Source of the DNA: JACKGS01 sp964448015
Lineage (GTDB): Bacteria > Patescibacteriota > Saccharimonadia > Saccharimonadales > UBA7683
Assembly (NCBI GenBank): GCA_964448015.1
Contig: CAYUUV010000011.1
Location: 1 to 29,178, forward strand
Direction of reading: 5' to 3'
Length of the DNA: 29,178 bases
Shown here piece after piece: positions 14,787 to 23,119 of the stretch. The notes beneath the pieces were generated by a model. That model worked only from the letters and a program-made list of their open reading frames with translations, was not told the DNA's origin and ran no database searches. The translations under genes and the position numbers were made by a program. How positions within the stretch are numbered: position 1 is the first letter of the stretch; every line of letters starts with the position of its first letter.

Positions 14787-16846
14787 TTTGTAACCTGTAT
14801 ATCCATAAACACAACTCCCCCAATATCCCAAGGATAGGCTCCTTCTCGAATGGGCTGAAACCATTCTCTGTATGTACCCGTCGGTAAGCTATTTGGCGCA
14901 GTTACATTAAATACATAAGTGAATTCTTGTCCGGGTCGAACATTGCTTTGATCAGCGGACATGGCTTGAGAGCTACCAGTGAAAACCGCAGAAAAGGCTT
15001 TGCTTGGTCTGCTAGCGGAGTACCACGTACTTGAGAATTCGCTCGATCGGTTTATTGAATTCGTAGTCGCCATGCTCAGTGTAGTACTCTGAGTGGTGTG
15101 CTGAGGCGTGGCTAGCGCGTTAAATGTTACATTACCGGTATTCTTGAATCTAAAATAGATGGGCTGTGCCTGGCCTCGGGGGACGGTCGGATAACCGCTT
15201 TGTGACACATAAGATAGTTGTGGTACGCTGTTGACGCTTATATTAAAGAAAGATGTGCTCCCCGCAATATTCCAGCTTGGATCACCTTCGGCAATCAGTT
15301 GAAACCACTCCTGATAACTTCCCGGTGGGGTAAATTGTGGGGTTGATAATGTAAACTCGTACCTTCCAATTTGCCCAGGAAATACTGTGTGTTGATCCGG
15401 CGCTAGGGTTACGCCATCAGCCTCGAATACGCGCGCAAGGGTTGCGGTGGGGCGACTTGGAGAATGCCAGCTTGTATCTTGAAAACCAGTAGTTCTGTTA
15501 ACGGGATTTGTGGTGGCAACTTTGATAGCTGGGGCGCCGGGAAAGGCGGTTAGCTGATCCTTCCAGAAAACAGTACCCGAATTTTCAAATTCCAAAAACA
15601 GAGTCTTTTTTTCTCCGGGATTAACAGTAGGGTAGCTGCTTTGGCGCCGATAGCTCGCAAGTCGGAGATTGTTATCAACTGTGACGGTGTAAAAAAACGA
15701 GCTGCCATTAACGTCCCAGTTTGGATCGCCTTCGGCGATGAGTTGAAACCACTCTTGGTACTTGCCAGTGGGCGTGTTTGGATAGCTCCTAAGGGTGAAG
15801 TTATACTGACCAATTTGCCCAGGAAATACTGTGTGTTGATCCGGCGCTAGGGTTACGCCATCAGCCTCGAATACGCGCGCAAGGGTTGCGGTGGGGCGGT
15901 TGTGAGCTTGCCAGCTAGCATCTTGAAAATAACTCCCTCGATTGAGTGGGTTTACGGTTGCAATTTTTAGTGCCGGTGCGCCGGGAAACGCGGTTAGCTG
16001 ATCTTTCCAGAGCCTCGCTCCAGTGTTGCGCATTTTGACGTGCATGTTTTTTGAGTCATTTTGTTTCAATCCAGGATAACTACTTTGAGATACATATTGA
16101 GCTTGATACGGTTTCTGCAGGTTTAGCCAGTAATTCTCGCCTCGTAGTCGCGCAAACACTGTAAATGCACCATATCTTGTATCAATACCGTCAATGCCAG
16201 TACCGTAATCTCTGGTTATTATACCCATTCGTGCTCTTGGGCAATCAAAGCGATTCATTACATAGGGCGAGCCTTCGTACGGCTGATTAGATGGATCAAA
16301 TCCGAAGTGTGAAGCTTGTTCAGCATAAAGGGAGGCTCTTCCGTTGTAACTAAATAAGGCATCCTTTACAATTGTAATATTCGCCTCTTGGGGAAGTAGT
16401 CTTCTCCTCTCACGCGCAACCGAGCCTCGGTTAACGTAGTCTTCTTGGACTCTAGTTGCCATAAATCGCAGTTGTCGAACGAATTCTTCGTCGCTGACAG
16501 GGCCCGCTGGGTACGGGCCTCCAGCGCCGTTGACGAACTGAAATATACCCTGACCGTTAGAGGGGTTTGTGTGGCTGAAGTTAGTCTCTCGGTAGTGAAT
16601 AGCTGCCAGCATCTCCCATGGCACACCAGTTTCGTTCATTACTTGTGTATAAAAATTCTTATTATTATTAACCCCGGTGGTGACGTAACTACTGAGGGGT
16701 GTGAAGACGTCGCTACAGTCGCCTGCGTGGTGAGCTACGGCCCGACTAGGGTTAGACAATAAAGCTGAGCTCACGACAGTTACAAGCAGCATGAATAATG
16801 GGAGCTTTGCGCTCAGGTTATAGATCTTTTGCTTCATCTGGCTCAT
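14783..16846 (-). CDS. Secreted lysozyme/transglycosylase-like protein with three NBR1-type Ig repeats
   Basis: A 687-residue exported protein from ATG 16846 (TTG 16852 and ATG 16837 are alternatives; none has a good ribosome-binding site). A signal peptide covers about 1-38, with a hydrophobic core LPLFMLLVTVVSSALL and likely cleavage after AVA. Residues about 60-245 form a lysozyme-like fold: WEMLAAIHYRETNF, with Glu87 as probable general acid, then NGQGIFQF. Three modules of about 145 residues follow (roughly 250-392, 398-540, 545-687), each with the PGQ, YQEWFQLI-EGDP-W and FKNTG-type motifs of NBR1/FW domains. Modules 1 and 2 share an 89-bp identical stretch. It probably cleaves peptidoglycan outside the cell; the Ig modules may bind glycan or protein partners. 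Confidence 0.83.
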   Translation of the reverse strand: MSQMKQKIYNLSAKLPLFMLLVTVVSSALLSNPSRAVAHHAGDCSDVFTPLSSYVTTGVNNNKNFYTQVMNETGVPWEMLAAIHYRETNFSHTNPSNGQGIFQFVNGAGGPYPAGPVSDEEFVRQLRFMATRVQEDYVNRGSVARERRRLLPQEANITIVKDALFSYNGRASLYAEQASHFGFDPSNQPYEGSPYVMNRFDCPRARMGIITRDYGTGIDGIDTRYGAFTVFARLRGENYWLNLQKPYQAQYVSQSSYPGLKQNDSKNMHVKMRNTGARLWKDQLTAFPGAPALKIATVNPLNRGSYFQDASWQAHNRPTATLARVFEADGVTLAPDQHTVFPGQIGQYNFTLRSYPNTPTGKYQEWFQLIAEGDPNWDVNGSSFFYTVTVDNNLRLASYRRQSSYPTVNPGEKKTLFLEFENSGTVFWKDQLTAFPGAPAIKVATTNPVNRTTGFQDTSWHSPSRPTATLARVFEADGVTLAPDQHTVFPGQIGRYEFTLSTPQFTPPGSYQEWFQLIAEGDPSWNIAGSTSFFNISVNSVPQLSYVSQSGYPTVPRGQAQPIYFRFKNTGNVTFNALATPQHTTQSTTLSMATTNSINRSSEFSSTWYSASRPSKAFSAVFTGSSQAMSADQSNVRPGQEFTYVFNVTAPNSLPTGTYREWFQPIREGAYPWDIGGVVFMDIQVTN
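15366..15454 (-). repeat. 89-bp exact direct repeat within NBR1 module 2
   Basis: Identical base for base to 15810-15898, with mismatches on both sides. The offset is 444 bp, exactly 148 codons, so loss or gain of a unit keeps the frame. It encodes the TATLARVFEADGVTLAPDQH part of the module. Near-identical blocks around it show that the whole module was duplicated. Confidence 0.96.
15810..15898 (-). repeat. 89-bp exact direct repeat within NBR1 module 1
   Basis: Second copy of the stretch at 15366-15454. The third module (about 14783-15220) lacks this exact block and is clearly diverged, so the duplication of modules 1 and 2 is younger, or they have been homogenised by conversion. Confidence 0.96.
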
Positions 16847-17273
16847 AAACAACGGTTACCTTATCTATGTCCACTCCCGTATTTCTGAGGTATTCGAGAG
16901 AGTCAGCTTTATATTGCTTTAATTGATCTCGGTACATATCTGCCTGAGAAGGGTTGTTGATGATTGCATACAAGGTAATTGTGTATATGTCTCCAAGTTT
17001 ACGTATTTTATACCGCTCGTTCTCTACTATCAATTCATGTGGCTTAATAGAGCTCGGGTCAACATCATTTGGTATCTGCACGTTCGTACCTTCGGTCACA
17101 GCTGTTTTTGTATCCACTCTGTCAGCGGAGTCGTCGCCAGATGTATTTTGTGTAGTTTCTAATATAGGATCTGGAGCAAAGGGACCTACTTGTTTTGTGT
17201 ATGCAAAGGCAGCCGTTGCCGAGCCCAGTATGGTTATTGCTATTATTGTGATGAGGATACGTTTCTTATTCAT
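16818..17273 (-). CDS. Membrane-anchored or exported hypothetical protein
   Basis: A 151-residue protein from ATG 17273, or 157 from GTG 17291; neither has a ribosome-binding site. An N-terminal basic-hydrophobic segment (NKKRILITIIAITILGSATAAFAY) is either a signal peptide or a signal anchor. A polar, acidic linker (about 25-70) follows, then a compact domain with ELIVENERYKIRKLGDIYTITLYAI and a C-terminal helical stretch with IDKVTVVYEPDE. I do not recognise the family. It sits between two secreted peptidoglycan hydrolases on the same strand, with its own promoter and a 29-bp overlap with the downstream gene, so a role at the cell envelope is likely. Confidence 0.75.
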   Translation of the reverse strand: MNKKRILITIIAITILGSATAAFAYTKQVGPFAPDPILETTQNTSGDDSADRVDTKTAVTEGTNVQIPNDVDPSSIKPHELIVENERYKIRKLGDIYTITLYAIINNPSQADMYRDQLKQYKADSLEYLRNTGVDIDKVTVVYEPDEAKDL

Positions 17274-17316
17274 ATTTGTATTTTTATCCACTAAGGTTTA
17301 TATATAAATCACTTAT

Positions 17317-17345
17317 ATTATAATGCTTATGTTATTAAAAAGCAA
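17317..17345 (-). promoter_or_regulatory. Sigma70-type promoter for the 16818-17273 gene
   Basis: Read on the minus strand: -35 TTGCTT (forward 17340-17345), a 17-bp spacer and -10 TATAAT (forward 17317-17322). Transcription would start near 17310. It lies in the 96-bp gap after the amidase gene and would drive the small membrane protein and the downstream lysozyme-like gene. Confidence 0.7.
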
Positions 17346-17369
17346 TTTGATTGTAAAAATCAGAACGGT

Positions 17370-19415
17370 TTAATTAGTTTTGATCGGGAAGTGAAGCCAG
17401 TTGTCATTCATCCAGATTACACCATCGCGTACTGGCCTAAAGAATTCATTTGATGAATAGCCGGGAGTAGGGGGCGTTTTAATCCAGAACTCATAGCTAG
17501 TTGTCTCCCCAGGCGCTACAGTCTGATCCACGGTGGTTGCGGCTCGGTTTGAGCTAATCCAGGAGCTGTCGGTTATCTGCGTGGTTCTATCTAATTGATT
17601 AGATGTCCCTAGTCTGGTCTGCTCTTTTTGCCAGGTAGCGGTTCCGGTGTTTTTTGCAAAGACCCTAAGGTAGTAGCGCGTGTCTCTTTGAAGCGGCTGG
17701 CCCCAAGGTATCTCCTGGGCTTTACTTTCATTAGTAAATATGGACTGTCCTCGCCACTCCCAACTATAGATGTTGTTCTTAACGATGAAGGGTTGATGCA
17801 AGCCTATGTCTCTGCGGAACCAACTACGACCATCTTGGACGAGACCAAAATATTCCTTGAACAGGGTGGCGTTATCGGTTGTAGCCGGTAGCTCAGGAAT
17901 GGATACTTTAAATGAGAAAATCGCTACTTCACCAGGCAGTATCTCATTAGTGTCTTCCGTGCCTATACCGTCATCGGATACTTTTTTGTCAAAGGTAGTA
18001 ATTCGATTCTGTGATATCCAGCTTTGGTCATAAAATCTGCTCTGTCGGTCGTTGGGATAAGAGGTAGCCAATCTTGTTGCAAACTGACCAGAATTATTCC
18101 ATGTATCTGTACCGGTATTCTTAAGCCGAACATCAAGACGAATATCTTCGCCAAATTTTAAGTGAGATATAAGGGGAATACTCTGACCGTCTTTAAACAG
18201 CTGCTGACTGTCATAACTGTAATCGAATTTATTCATACTGCTGTCGCGCTCGTAGTACTGGTGAGCAATCCATCGTATCTCTGGTAGTTTAATGTGAAGA
18301 TTATTTCCCGGACACGAAGTGCTGGTTACGTCACGGTGACCAGAGACAACGGTACCCGCCGGTCCATTAGCAAGTGGGTCGGCGTCTCCGTAAGGTGCTA
18401 ATTTGTAGCCGATAATACGACTGATTGCGTGAACCATAGCCCCGGGTGGACTTGTGCTCTGAAAGTTGCCAATAGATGCGATACCAGTAGTGCCAATATT
18501 ATTGCCGTATGCGTGCCCCCCAGTTACATCTACCGTGTTGGTCTCCGCATACGCTTGGTCGTAGTATCTACCTTGGAAAACATTGCCAACACTATCAACT
18601 ATATAATTGTACCCAATATCTCCCCATCCATTTCCGTGTCGATGATGCTGCCAAATCGCACGAACTGCAGCATAGGAGTTTGGAGTCTCCGTGGTAGCAG
18701 TGTGATGAACGACTGCACGCGCAAGAGGGGCATATTCTGGGATCCAGTCAGGACTTCCGTTTGCTTCGGGTGATCCCCATTCTGACCGTGAGATTATCCG
18801 AGGCTTGTCACTTGCCGCTGAAACATTCTTTGTTAAACCAAGTAGCCGCTTGGCATGGCTGATTATGCTAACTTTACCATCAGGACCTTTAGAAGTGTCT
18901 ATTGCGTTCATTGTGGCGGCAGAAAGGTCGATAGTCCCAGAGGGCTTGTCTGACGATCCTTTCAGGATGAATCTATATTCCATACGGTCAATGTTATTTG
19001 CAAGGATGAGGGTGGAGGCGTCGGCCTCTGAGGTGTCATCTTTTCGATCTTCATTTTGCAGAGCTTCGGTCCAGGGTGACCATTCCTCCCCGTTGTGTGT
19101 TCGAACGAGAAGGCTAGTACCTTCGTTGCCATATTGTCTCCATCTTATTGCCGCGGCATTAGCTCTGGTGTTCGCGAAATCAATAACCGAAGAGCTGGCA
19201 ACCAGTTCGTTGCCGGGAGGTGCTTGAAGCCTGGTCAAGGAGGGTGATTCATTTGATACCGAACCAGTAACTTTGATACCCGAAGTTATGTCTTTGATAT
19301 CAACAGTTTGTATTTCGGGCACTCGCCAAGGCGTGAAGGTGAATCCAAGCACAAGCAGTGACCCTGCTGTGATGAGGCCTATGGTTGTAGCCCTCTTGCT
19401 TATATACCTGCGCAT
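17370..19415 (-). CDS. Secreted N-acetylmuramoyl-L-alanine amidase (PGRP/amidase_2) with two NBR1-type Ig domains
   Basis: A 681-residue protein from ATG 19415, chosen because AAAGGGG (forward 19424-19430) is 8 bp upstream; GTG 19424 would be too close to it. Residues about 10-27 are a signal peptide or anchor. Residues 60-155 form a beta-rich domain with an EWSPWTEAL motif, common before PGRP domains in actinobacterial amidases. The PGRP amidase spans about 207-390: RSEWGS, VVHHTATTE, GWGDIGYNYIVD and SGHRDVTSTSCPGN, giving zinc ligands His237 (or 238), His360 and Cys368. Two NBR1-like modules follow (about 400-545, 550-681). It should cut the bond between N-acetylmuramate and the stem peptide in the cell's own or another cell's wall. 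Confidence 0.92.
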   Translation of the reverse strand: MRRYISKRATTIGLITAGSLLVLGFTFTPWRVPEIQTVDIKDITSGIKVTGSVSNESPSLTRLQAPPGNELVASSSVIDFANTRANAAAIRWRQYGNEGTSLLVRTHNGEEWSPWTEALQNEDRKDDTSEADASTLILANNIDRMEYRFILKGSSDKPSGTIDLSAATMNAIDTSKGPDGKVSIISHAKRLLGLTKNVSAASDKPRIISRSEWGSPEANGSPDWIPEYAPLARAVVHHTATTETPNSYAAVRAIWQHHRHGNGWGDIGYNYIVDSVGNVFQGRYYDQAYAETNTVDVTGGHAYGNNIGTTGIASIGNFQSTSPPGAMVHAISRIIGYKLAPYGDADPLANGPAGTVVSGHRDVTSTSCPGNNLHIKLPEIRWIAHQYYERDSSMNKFDYSYDSQQLFKDGQSIPLISHLKFGEDIRLDVRLKNTGTDTWNNSGQFATRLATSYPNDRQSRFYDQSWISQNRITTFDKKVSDDGIGTEDTNEILPGEVAIFSFKVSIPELPATTDNATLFKEYFGLVQDGRSWFRRDIGLHQPFIVKNNIYSWEWRGQSIFTNESKAQEIPWGQPLQRDTRYYLRVFAKNTGTATWQKEQTRLGTSNQLDRTTQITDSSWISSNRAATTVDQTVAPGETTSYEFWIKTPPTPGYSSNEFFRPVRDGVIWMNDNWLHFPIKTN

Positions 19416-19485
19416 TATACTCACCCCTTTTATAAATTCAACTGTCTAAAAACTTGTACTTAAACCTATACTAACAAGTATTGTG

Positions 19486-19491
19486 TATAAT
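19486..19491 (+). promoter_or_regulatory. Promoter -10 element of manC operon
   Basis: A consensus TATAAT 38 bp upstream of GTG 19530, in the 114-bp gap between the divergent amidase and manC. No clear -35 is visible. The gap is otherwise AT-rich without further structure. Confidence 0.5.
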
Positions 19492-19529
19492 TGTATTACA
19501 TCAGATATAACTCAAGAGGAGGAGCTGGC

Positions 19530-20576
19530 GTGATTGTTGTAATTATTGCAGGTGGATCGGGGACTCGGCTTTGGCCGCTTTCGACACCGGAGTATCCAAA
19601 GCATCTACTGAATATTGCGGGTGAAAAATCACTGCTTCAGAATACCTTCGAGCGCGTTAAGCAGTTAACGACCGTCGATAAAATATACATTTCTACTGAA
19701 GCGAGTCATTCTGATCATGTAATTGATCAGCTTCCAGAGCTGTCTAAAGAACAGATTATTATTGAACCAGCCAGGCGTGATACTATGCCCTGTATTTTGA
19801 ATGCGGTACAGTTTGTCAGTACTCGTCATGGTGAAGATGAGCCGATTGCTTCTATTCATGCCGACCACCATATTCGCGATATTGATGGGTTTGTACAAGG
19901 TCTTAAAGTGGCAGCTGAAATTGCCAAGAAGCATCAGCGTATCACATTGCTTGGTGTGGAGCCGACTCATCCCGATATAAAGTATGGCTATATAAACAAG
20001 GGGAACATATTTGACCACGAAGATTTTGTATACGAAATAAAGAGTTTTAAAGAGAAGCCTGAGTACAAAGTTGCCAAAGAATATTTTGAGAGTGGTGAAT
20101 ATTTGTGGAATATGGGGTATTTTGTAGCACCGTACAGCATTTTTAAACGAGAAGTTACTGTGCATGCGGATAAGCATTGGCAGGATCAGTTAAGACGACT
20201 AGAGCTAGCTGGAGCCACCAAAGAACGAGATGCAATTTACCTTGATTTTGAAAAAGCGCCAATCGATATCGCTTTGATGGAAAAGGTGCCCAACCTATTA
20301 GTGATGCCCGGAGCATTCGACTGGATGGATGTTGGTTCGTTTGATGATGTACACAAGGTAAGTTCACAGGACGAACTGGGTAATGCATTGATGGGTGAAA
20401 ACATACACATACTCGATAGCGAGCAAGTGTATGTTCGTAATAGTGATGATAGCAAGCCAGTGGCAGTAATTGGTGTGGATAACATGGTTATTGTTAACAC
20501 AAAGCACGGCGTTTTGGTGATGCGTACTGATCAATCACAAAAAGTAAAAGCAATCGTCAATAAACTAAAGGAGTAG
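19530..20576 (+). CDS. manC: Mannose-1-phosphate guanylyltransferase
   Basis: A 348-residue nucleotidyltransferase making GDP-mannose from mannose-1-phosphate and GTP. The pyrophosphorylase signature is GGSGTRLWPLS at residues 8-18, followed by YPKHLL. EKPEY and GEYLWNMGYFVAPYSIF match the sugar-phosphate binding region, and FEKAPIDIALMEK with FDWMDVGSFDD are typical of GDP-mannose pyrophosphorylases. It is the short form, without the C-terminal phosphomannose isomerase domain of many bacterial ManC/AlgA proteins. GTG 19530 is chosen because GAGGAGGAG lies about 7 bp upstream. The phosphomannomutase gene follows 4 bp later. Confidence 0.93.
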   Translation: MIVVIIAGGSGTRLWPLSTPEYPKHLLNIAGEKSLLQNTFERVKQLTTVDKIYISTEASHSDHVIDQLPELSKEQIIIEPARRDTMPCILNAVQFVSTRHGEDEPIASIHADHHIRDIDGFVQGLKVAAEIAKKHQRITLLGVEPTHPDIKYGYINKGNIFDHEDFVYEIKSFKEKPEYKVAKEYFESGEYLWNMGYFVAPYSIFKREVTVHADKHWQDQLRRLELAGATKERDAIYLDFEKAPIDIALMEKVPNLLVMPGAFDWMDVGSFDDVHKVSSQDELGNALMGENIHILDSEQVYVRNSDDSKPVAVIGVDNMVIVNTKHGVLVMRTDQSQKVKAIVNKLKE

Positions 20577-20580
20577 CAAA

Positions 20581-21336
20581 TTGAAAAAACTAATCGCTTT
20601 CGATCTAGATGATACTTTAGCAGTAACTAAATCACCAATGACTGATAGAATGGGCGTCCTCCTTGTTCAGTTACTTAAAAAGTATGAGGTCTGCATTATT
20701 TCTGGTGGTAAAATTGAGCAGTTTCGTATGCAGGTAGTGGATCGACTCGAGGCCAGCCATCTGTTACTTCGCAAGTTACATTTGATGCCAACTTGCGGAA
20801 CTCGCTACTATCGTTATGACGAGATTGAAGAAAAATGGCAACAGCAATATGCCGAAGATTTAAGTAAAGAACAGAAGGAAGATATTATAAAAATCCTCGA
20901 AGAAGAGGCAAAGAATATTGGTCTTTGGAGAGACAAAACTTGGGGCCCCATCATTGAAGATCGCGGTAGTCAAATTACCTACTCGGCACTTGGGCAACAA
21001 GCTCCCCCAAATGAAAAATATAAATGGGCAGCGGAGTTTGCAGAAGCAAAGAAGATGTTTCGCGACAGAGTGGCTTCACGAGCACTTGATCTTGAAGTAC
21101 GACTTGGTGGATCTACGTCACTGGATATAACCAGGCCGGGAATTGATAAGGCATATGGAATGCAAAAATTAGTTGACGAATTAGAGATTTCAAAAGATGA
21201 AATTTTATTTGTTGGAGATAAACTAGAGGAAGGTGGCAACGATTATCCTGTAAAAGCTCTGGGAATAGATTGTATAGCGGTCGATAAGTGGGAAGAGACG
21301 GCGCTTATCATTGAGGTTCTTGTAAAATCTACTTAG
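20581..21336 (+). CDS. Phosphomannomutase, eukaryotic PMM type (HAD-IIB)
   Basis: A 251-residue HAD-superfamily protein. Motif I is FDLDDTLA with nucleophile Asp8 and acid/base Asp10; motif II Ser is in CIISGGK (about 38-44). GGSTSLDITRPGIDKAYGM and FVGDKLEEGGNDYPV closely follow the equivalent parts of human PMM2 (a GG-D-DK segment and a GDK-GGND motif). It should convert mannose-6-P to mannose-1-P, feeding manC, which overlaps in operon structure with a 4-bp gap. TTG 20581 follows GGAG by about 8 bp. Most bacteria use the unrelated alpha-phosphohexomutase for this step. A general HAD-IIB sugar phosphatase remains possible. Confidence 0.82.
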   Translation: MKKLIAFDLDDTLAVTKSPMTDRMGVLLVQLLKKYEVCIISGGKIEQFRMQVVDRLEASHLLLRKLHLMPTCGTRYYRYDEIEEKWQQQYAEDLSKEQKEDIIKILEEEAKNIGLWRDKTWGPIIEDRGSQITYSALGQQAPPNEKYKWAAEFAEAKKMFRDRVASRALDLEVRLGGSTSLDITRPGIDKAYGMQKLVDELEISKDEILFVGDKLEEGGNDYPVKALGIDCIAVDKWEETALIIEVLVKST

Positions 21337-21339
21337 AGG

Positions 21340-21873
21340 CTAGGTTGAGCGGTTCTTGTATAATGACCAGGCTGCAAGAAGTGTATAGTTGATAATCATA
21401 CCTGATTGAATCATATGATCGATCTGATCTTCACTTATCCAATGATCTTCAAAGGCTTCTTCTATATCGTGATTGGTGGCTGTGGTGACTAGATTTGTCG
21501 CCACGAAGACATGCATGATCGATGCACTACGTCGATTATTATTGTAAAACCAACCGATTTCTTTGAGGTCTCCTTGGATCCCGGCCTCTTCGCGCAGCTC
21601 ACGAGCTGCTCCATCTACTGGCTTTTCCTTATCTTCAATTGCTCCTCCGGGTAGTTGGTACAGCCACCTATCTATCGGGTAGCTGTATTCCTTTTGTATC
21701 AGTATCTTCTTATCATCGCGTTGAGCAATTACCATTGCAGAATTTTTGCCTTTTCCAAAGTGAATATAGGATGTTCTATGACCCGATGGCAACTCTACTT
21801 CATCTTCATAAATCTTTATACGCAAATGATTAAATAGTTGTTTCCTGGAAATTTTTTTCCATTTTTTATCCAC
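21340..21873 (-). CDS. NUDIX hydrolase (ADP-ribose pyrophosphatase-like)
   Basis: A 177-residue protein with a complete Nudix box GX5EX7REUXEEXGU from Gly77 to Ile99, whose REXXEE glutamates bind Mg. The N-terminal strand region and IQKEYSYPIDRWLYQLPGG, just before the box, resemble ADP-ribose or nucleotide-sugar pyrophosphatases. It may hydrolyse ADP-ribose or a GDP-sugar. GTG 21873 follows GGAG at 8 bp. It overlaps the upstream glycosyltransferase by 8 bp and converges with the phosphomannomutase, with 3 bp between the two stops. Confidence 0.9.
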   Translation of the reverse strand: MDKKWKKISRKQLFNHLRIKIYEDEVELPSGHRTSYIHFGKGKNSAMVIAQRDDKKILIQKEYSYPIDRWLYQLPGGAIEDKEKPVDGAARELREEAGIQGDLKEIGWFYNNNRRSASIMHVFVATNLVTTATNHDIEEAFEDHWISEDQIDHMIQSGMIINYTLLAAWSLYKNRST

Positions 21874-23119
21874 TAACGCTCCTTATTATCTTACTTATAG
21901 TTTGTCGAAAGTGCGCTGGTTCAAACTGTTTTACAGTATACTTGATCTCCTCAGAGTCAAACATTTGCAAGTCAAATGTTTGTAGTGCTTCTATGAGACT
22001 GGCTTGGGTTTGTTTGGTGAAGAAGAGGCCGGTTTTACCTTCGATTACGTAGTCCAGGGCGCCGCCGGATTGATAGGCGATGACTGGTAGGCCTGCGGCC
22101 ATAGCTTCAACCGGGGCGATGCCAAAATCTTCTTCCCCCGGGAAGAGGAAGGCTGATGCCGAGTGAGCATAGGCTATGAGTTCATCATCAGATATGCGCC
22201 CGGTAAATGTAATAGTTGGACCGGCAATTTTTTTAAGGTTTTTAGTTTCAGGTCCGGTTCCAATAATCGTAAGTGGCAGTTTTAGCTTATTACAAGCTTT
22301 GATGGCAAGATCGAAGCGTTTGTAGGGGACGTGGCGGCCCCAGAGTATAAAGGAGCGCTGAGCGCTCATATTTGATATTTGATATTTGATATTTGATGGG
22401 GTGGAGGCGTGTGTTTTGTTGTTTTTTGAAGTTTGTATTTTGGAGGTTGTGAATGCTGAGATATTCACGGGTGGGTGAATCACGAGGCTATCGCGATGGT
22501 AGTACTTTTTAATGTCATTTTGAATATGCGACGAATTCGCAATAAAATAATCGACACTTTGAGCAGCTTCGTAATCTCGTTTTCTGAGCGGTTTCACCAG
22601 TAGTCTCAGGCCGAGACGCGCCAGCCACTTTGGCCGAAAACTTGGGTTTTTCAGATATTCATCATACTTGCGCCAATAAAAATGGGTTGGTGTGTGGGAG
22701 TAGCAGACATGCACAGGACGCTTCGCACCCCTATTTGATAAGCTTTGAGGATTCTCATCTGTTTGCTGTTGACCGATATCTTTTCTTGGAAGCACAAACT
22801 TTGCTTCACCATTACCCGAGCTGCTGATTACTAAATCAAATTCTGAAAGATCAAGCTTTCTAAACCACCGCTGACGGAGTACCGGTAAAAACTTTCTTAC
22901 ATGCGAAAAAGGCCAGTGCTGTAAATAGCCGGTGATTACTGTATTATCAAGCCGCTGGCGCCATTCTTTGGTGCAGTACGAGGTGTAAATTGGTGCGTCA
23001 GGGTACATTTTGTGTAGCTGCTCAACAACCAGTTCGGCTCCGCCGCCGACAAGCCAGTCGTGCACGATTGCCACTTTTGGTGACCGTGCATTTTCTATTT
23101 TTAATTTTCTATTTTCCAT
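21866..23119 (-). CDS. Glycosyltransferase family 4 (mannosyltransferase-like)
   Basis: A 417-residue GT-B enzyme. The N-terminal half carries KVAIVHDWLVGGGAELVV and CYSHTPTHFYWRKYDEYL, a motif common in GT4 mannosyltransferases. The C-terminal half starts at FILWGRHVPYKRFDLAI and has EX7E in EEDFGIAPVEAMAAG. ATG 23119 is preferred to ATG 23125 because AGGA lies 5 bp upstream of it only. Two stretches are low-complexity products of heptanucleotide repeats: the first residues (ENRKLKIEN) and the linker between the two halves (SNIKYQISNMS). Neither is part of the catalytic fold. It overlaps both neighbours. Confidence 0.88.
   Translation of the reverse strand: MENRKLKIENARSPKVAIVHDWLVGGGAELVVEQLHKMYPDAPIYTSYCTKEWRQRLDNTVITGYLQHWPFSHVRKFLPVLRQRWFRKLDLSEFDLVISSSGNGEAKFVLPRKDIGQQQTDENPQSLSNRGAKRPVHVCYSHTPTHFYWRKYDEYLKNPSFRPKWLARLGLRLLVKPLRKRDYEAAQSVDYFIANSSHIQNDIKKYYHRDSLVIHPPVNISAFTTSKIQTSKNNKTHASTPSNIKYQISNMSAQRSFILWGRHVPYKRFDLAIKACNKLKLPLTIIGTGPETKNLKKIAGPTITFTGRISDDELIAYAHSASAFLFPGEEDFGIAPVEAMAAGLPVIAYQSGGALDYVIEGKTGLFFTKQTQASLIEALQTFDLQMFDSEEIKYTVKQFEPAHFRQTISKIIRSVSG
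22371..22398. repeat. Heptanucleotide tandem repeat (TTTGATA)4 inside a GT gene
   Basis: Four tandem 7-bp units, three TTTGATA and one TTTGATG, in the interdomain linker of the glycosyltransferase. Seven is not a multiple of three, so each unit changes the reading frame, yet the present copy number keeps the gene open. Confidence 0.9.

Noticed and set aside
16954..17307. 117-residue plus-strand frame over the small anchored protein
   Set aside because: Although hydrophobic, it is the complement of a gene with a clear promoter and signal sequence; it has no promoter of its own.
19665..20177. 170-residue open frame on the minus strand
   Set aside because: It is entirely antisense to manC, has no recognisable motif and no supported start, and the plus-strand protein is unambiguous.
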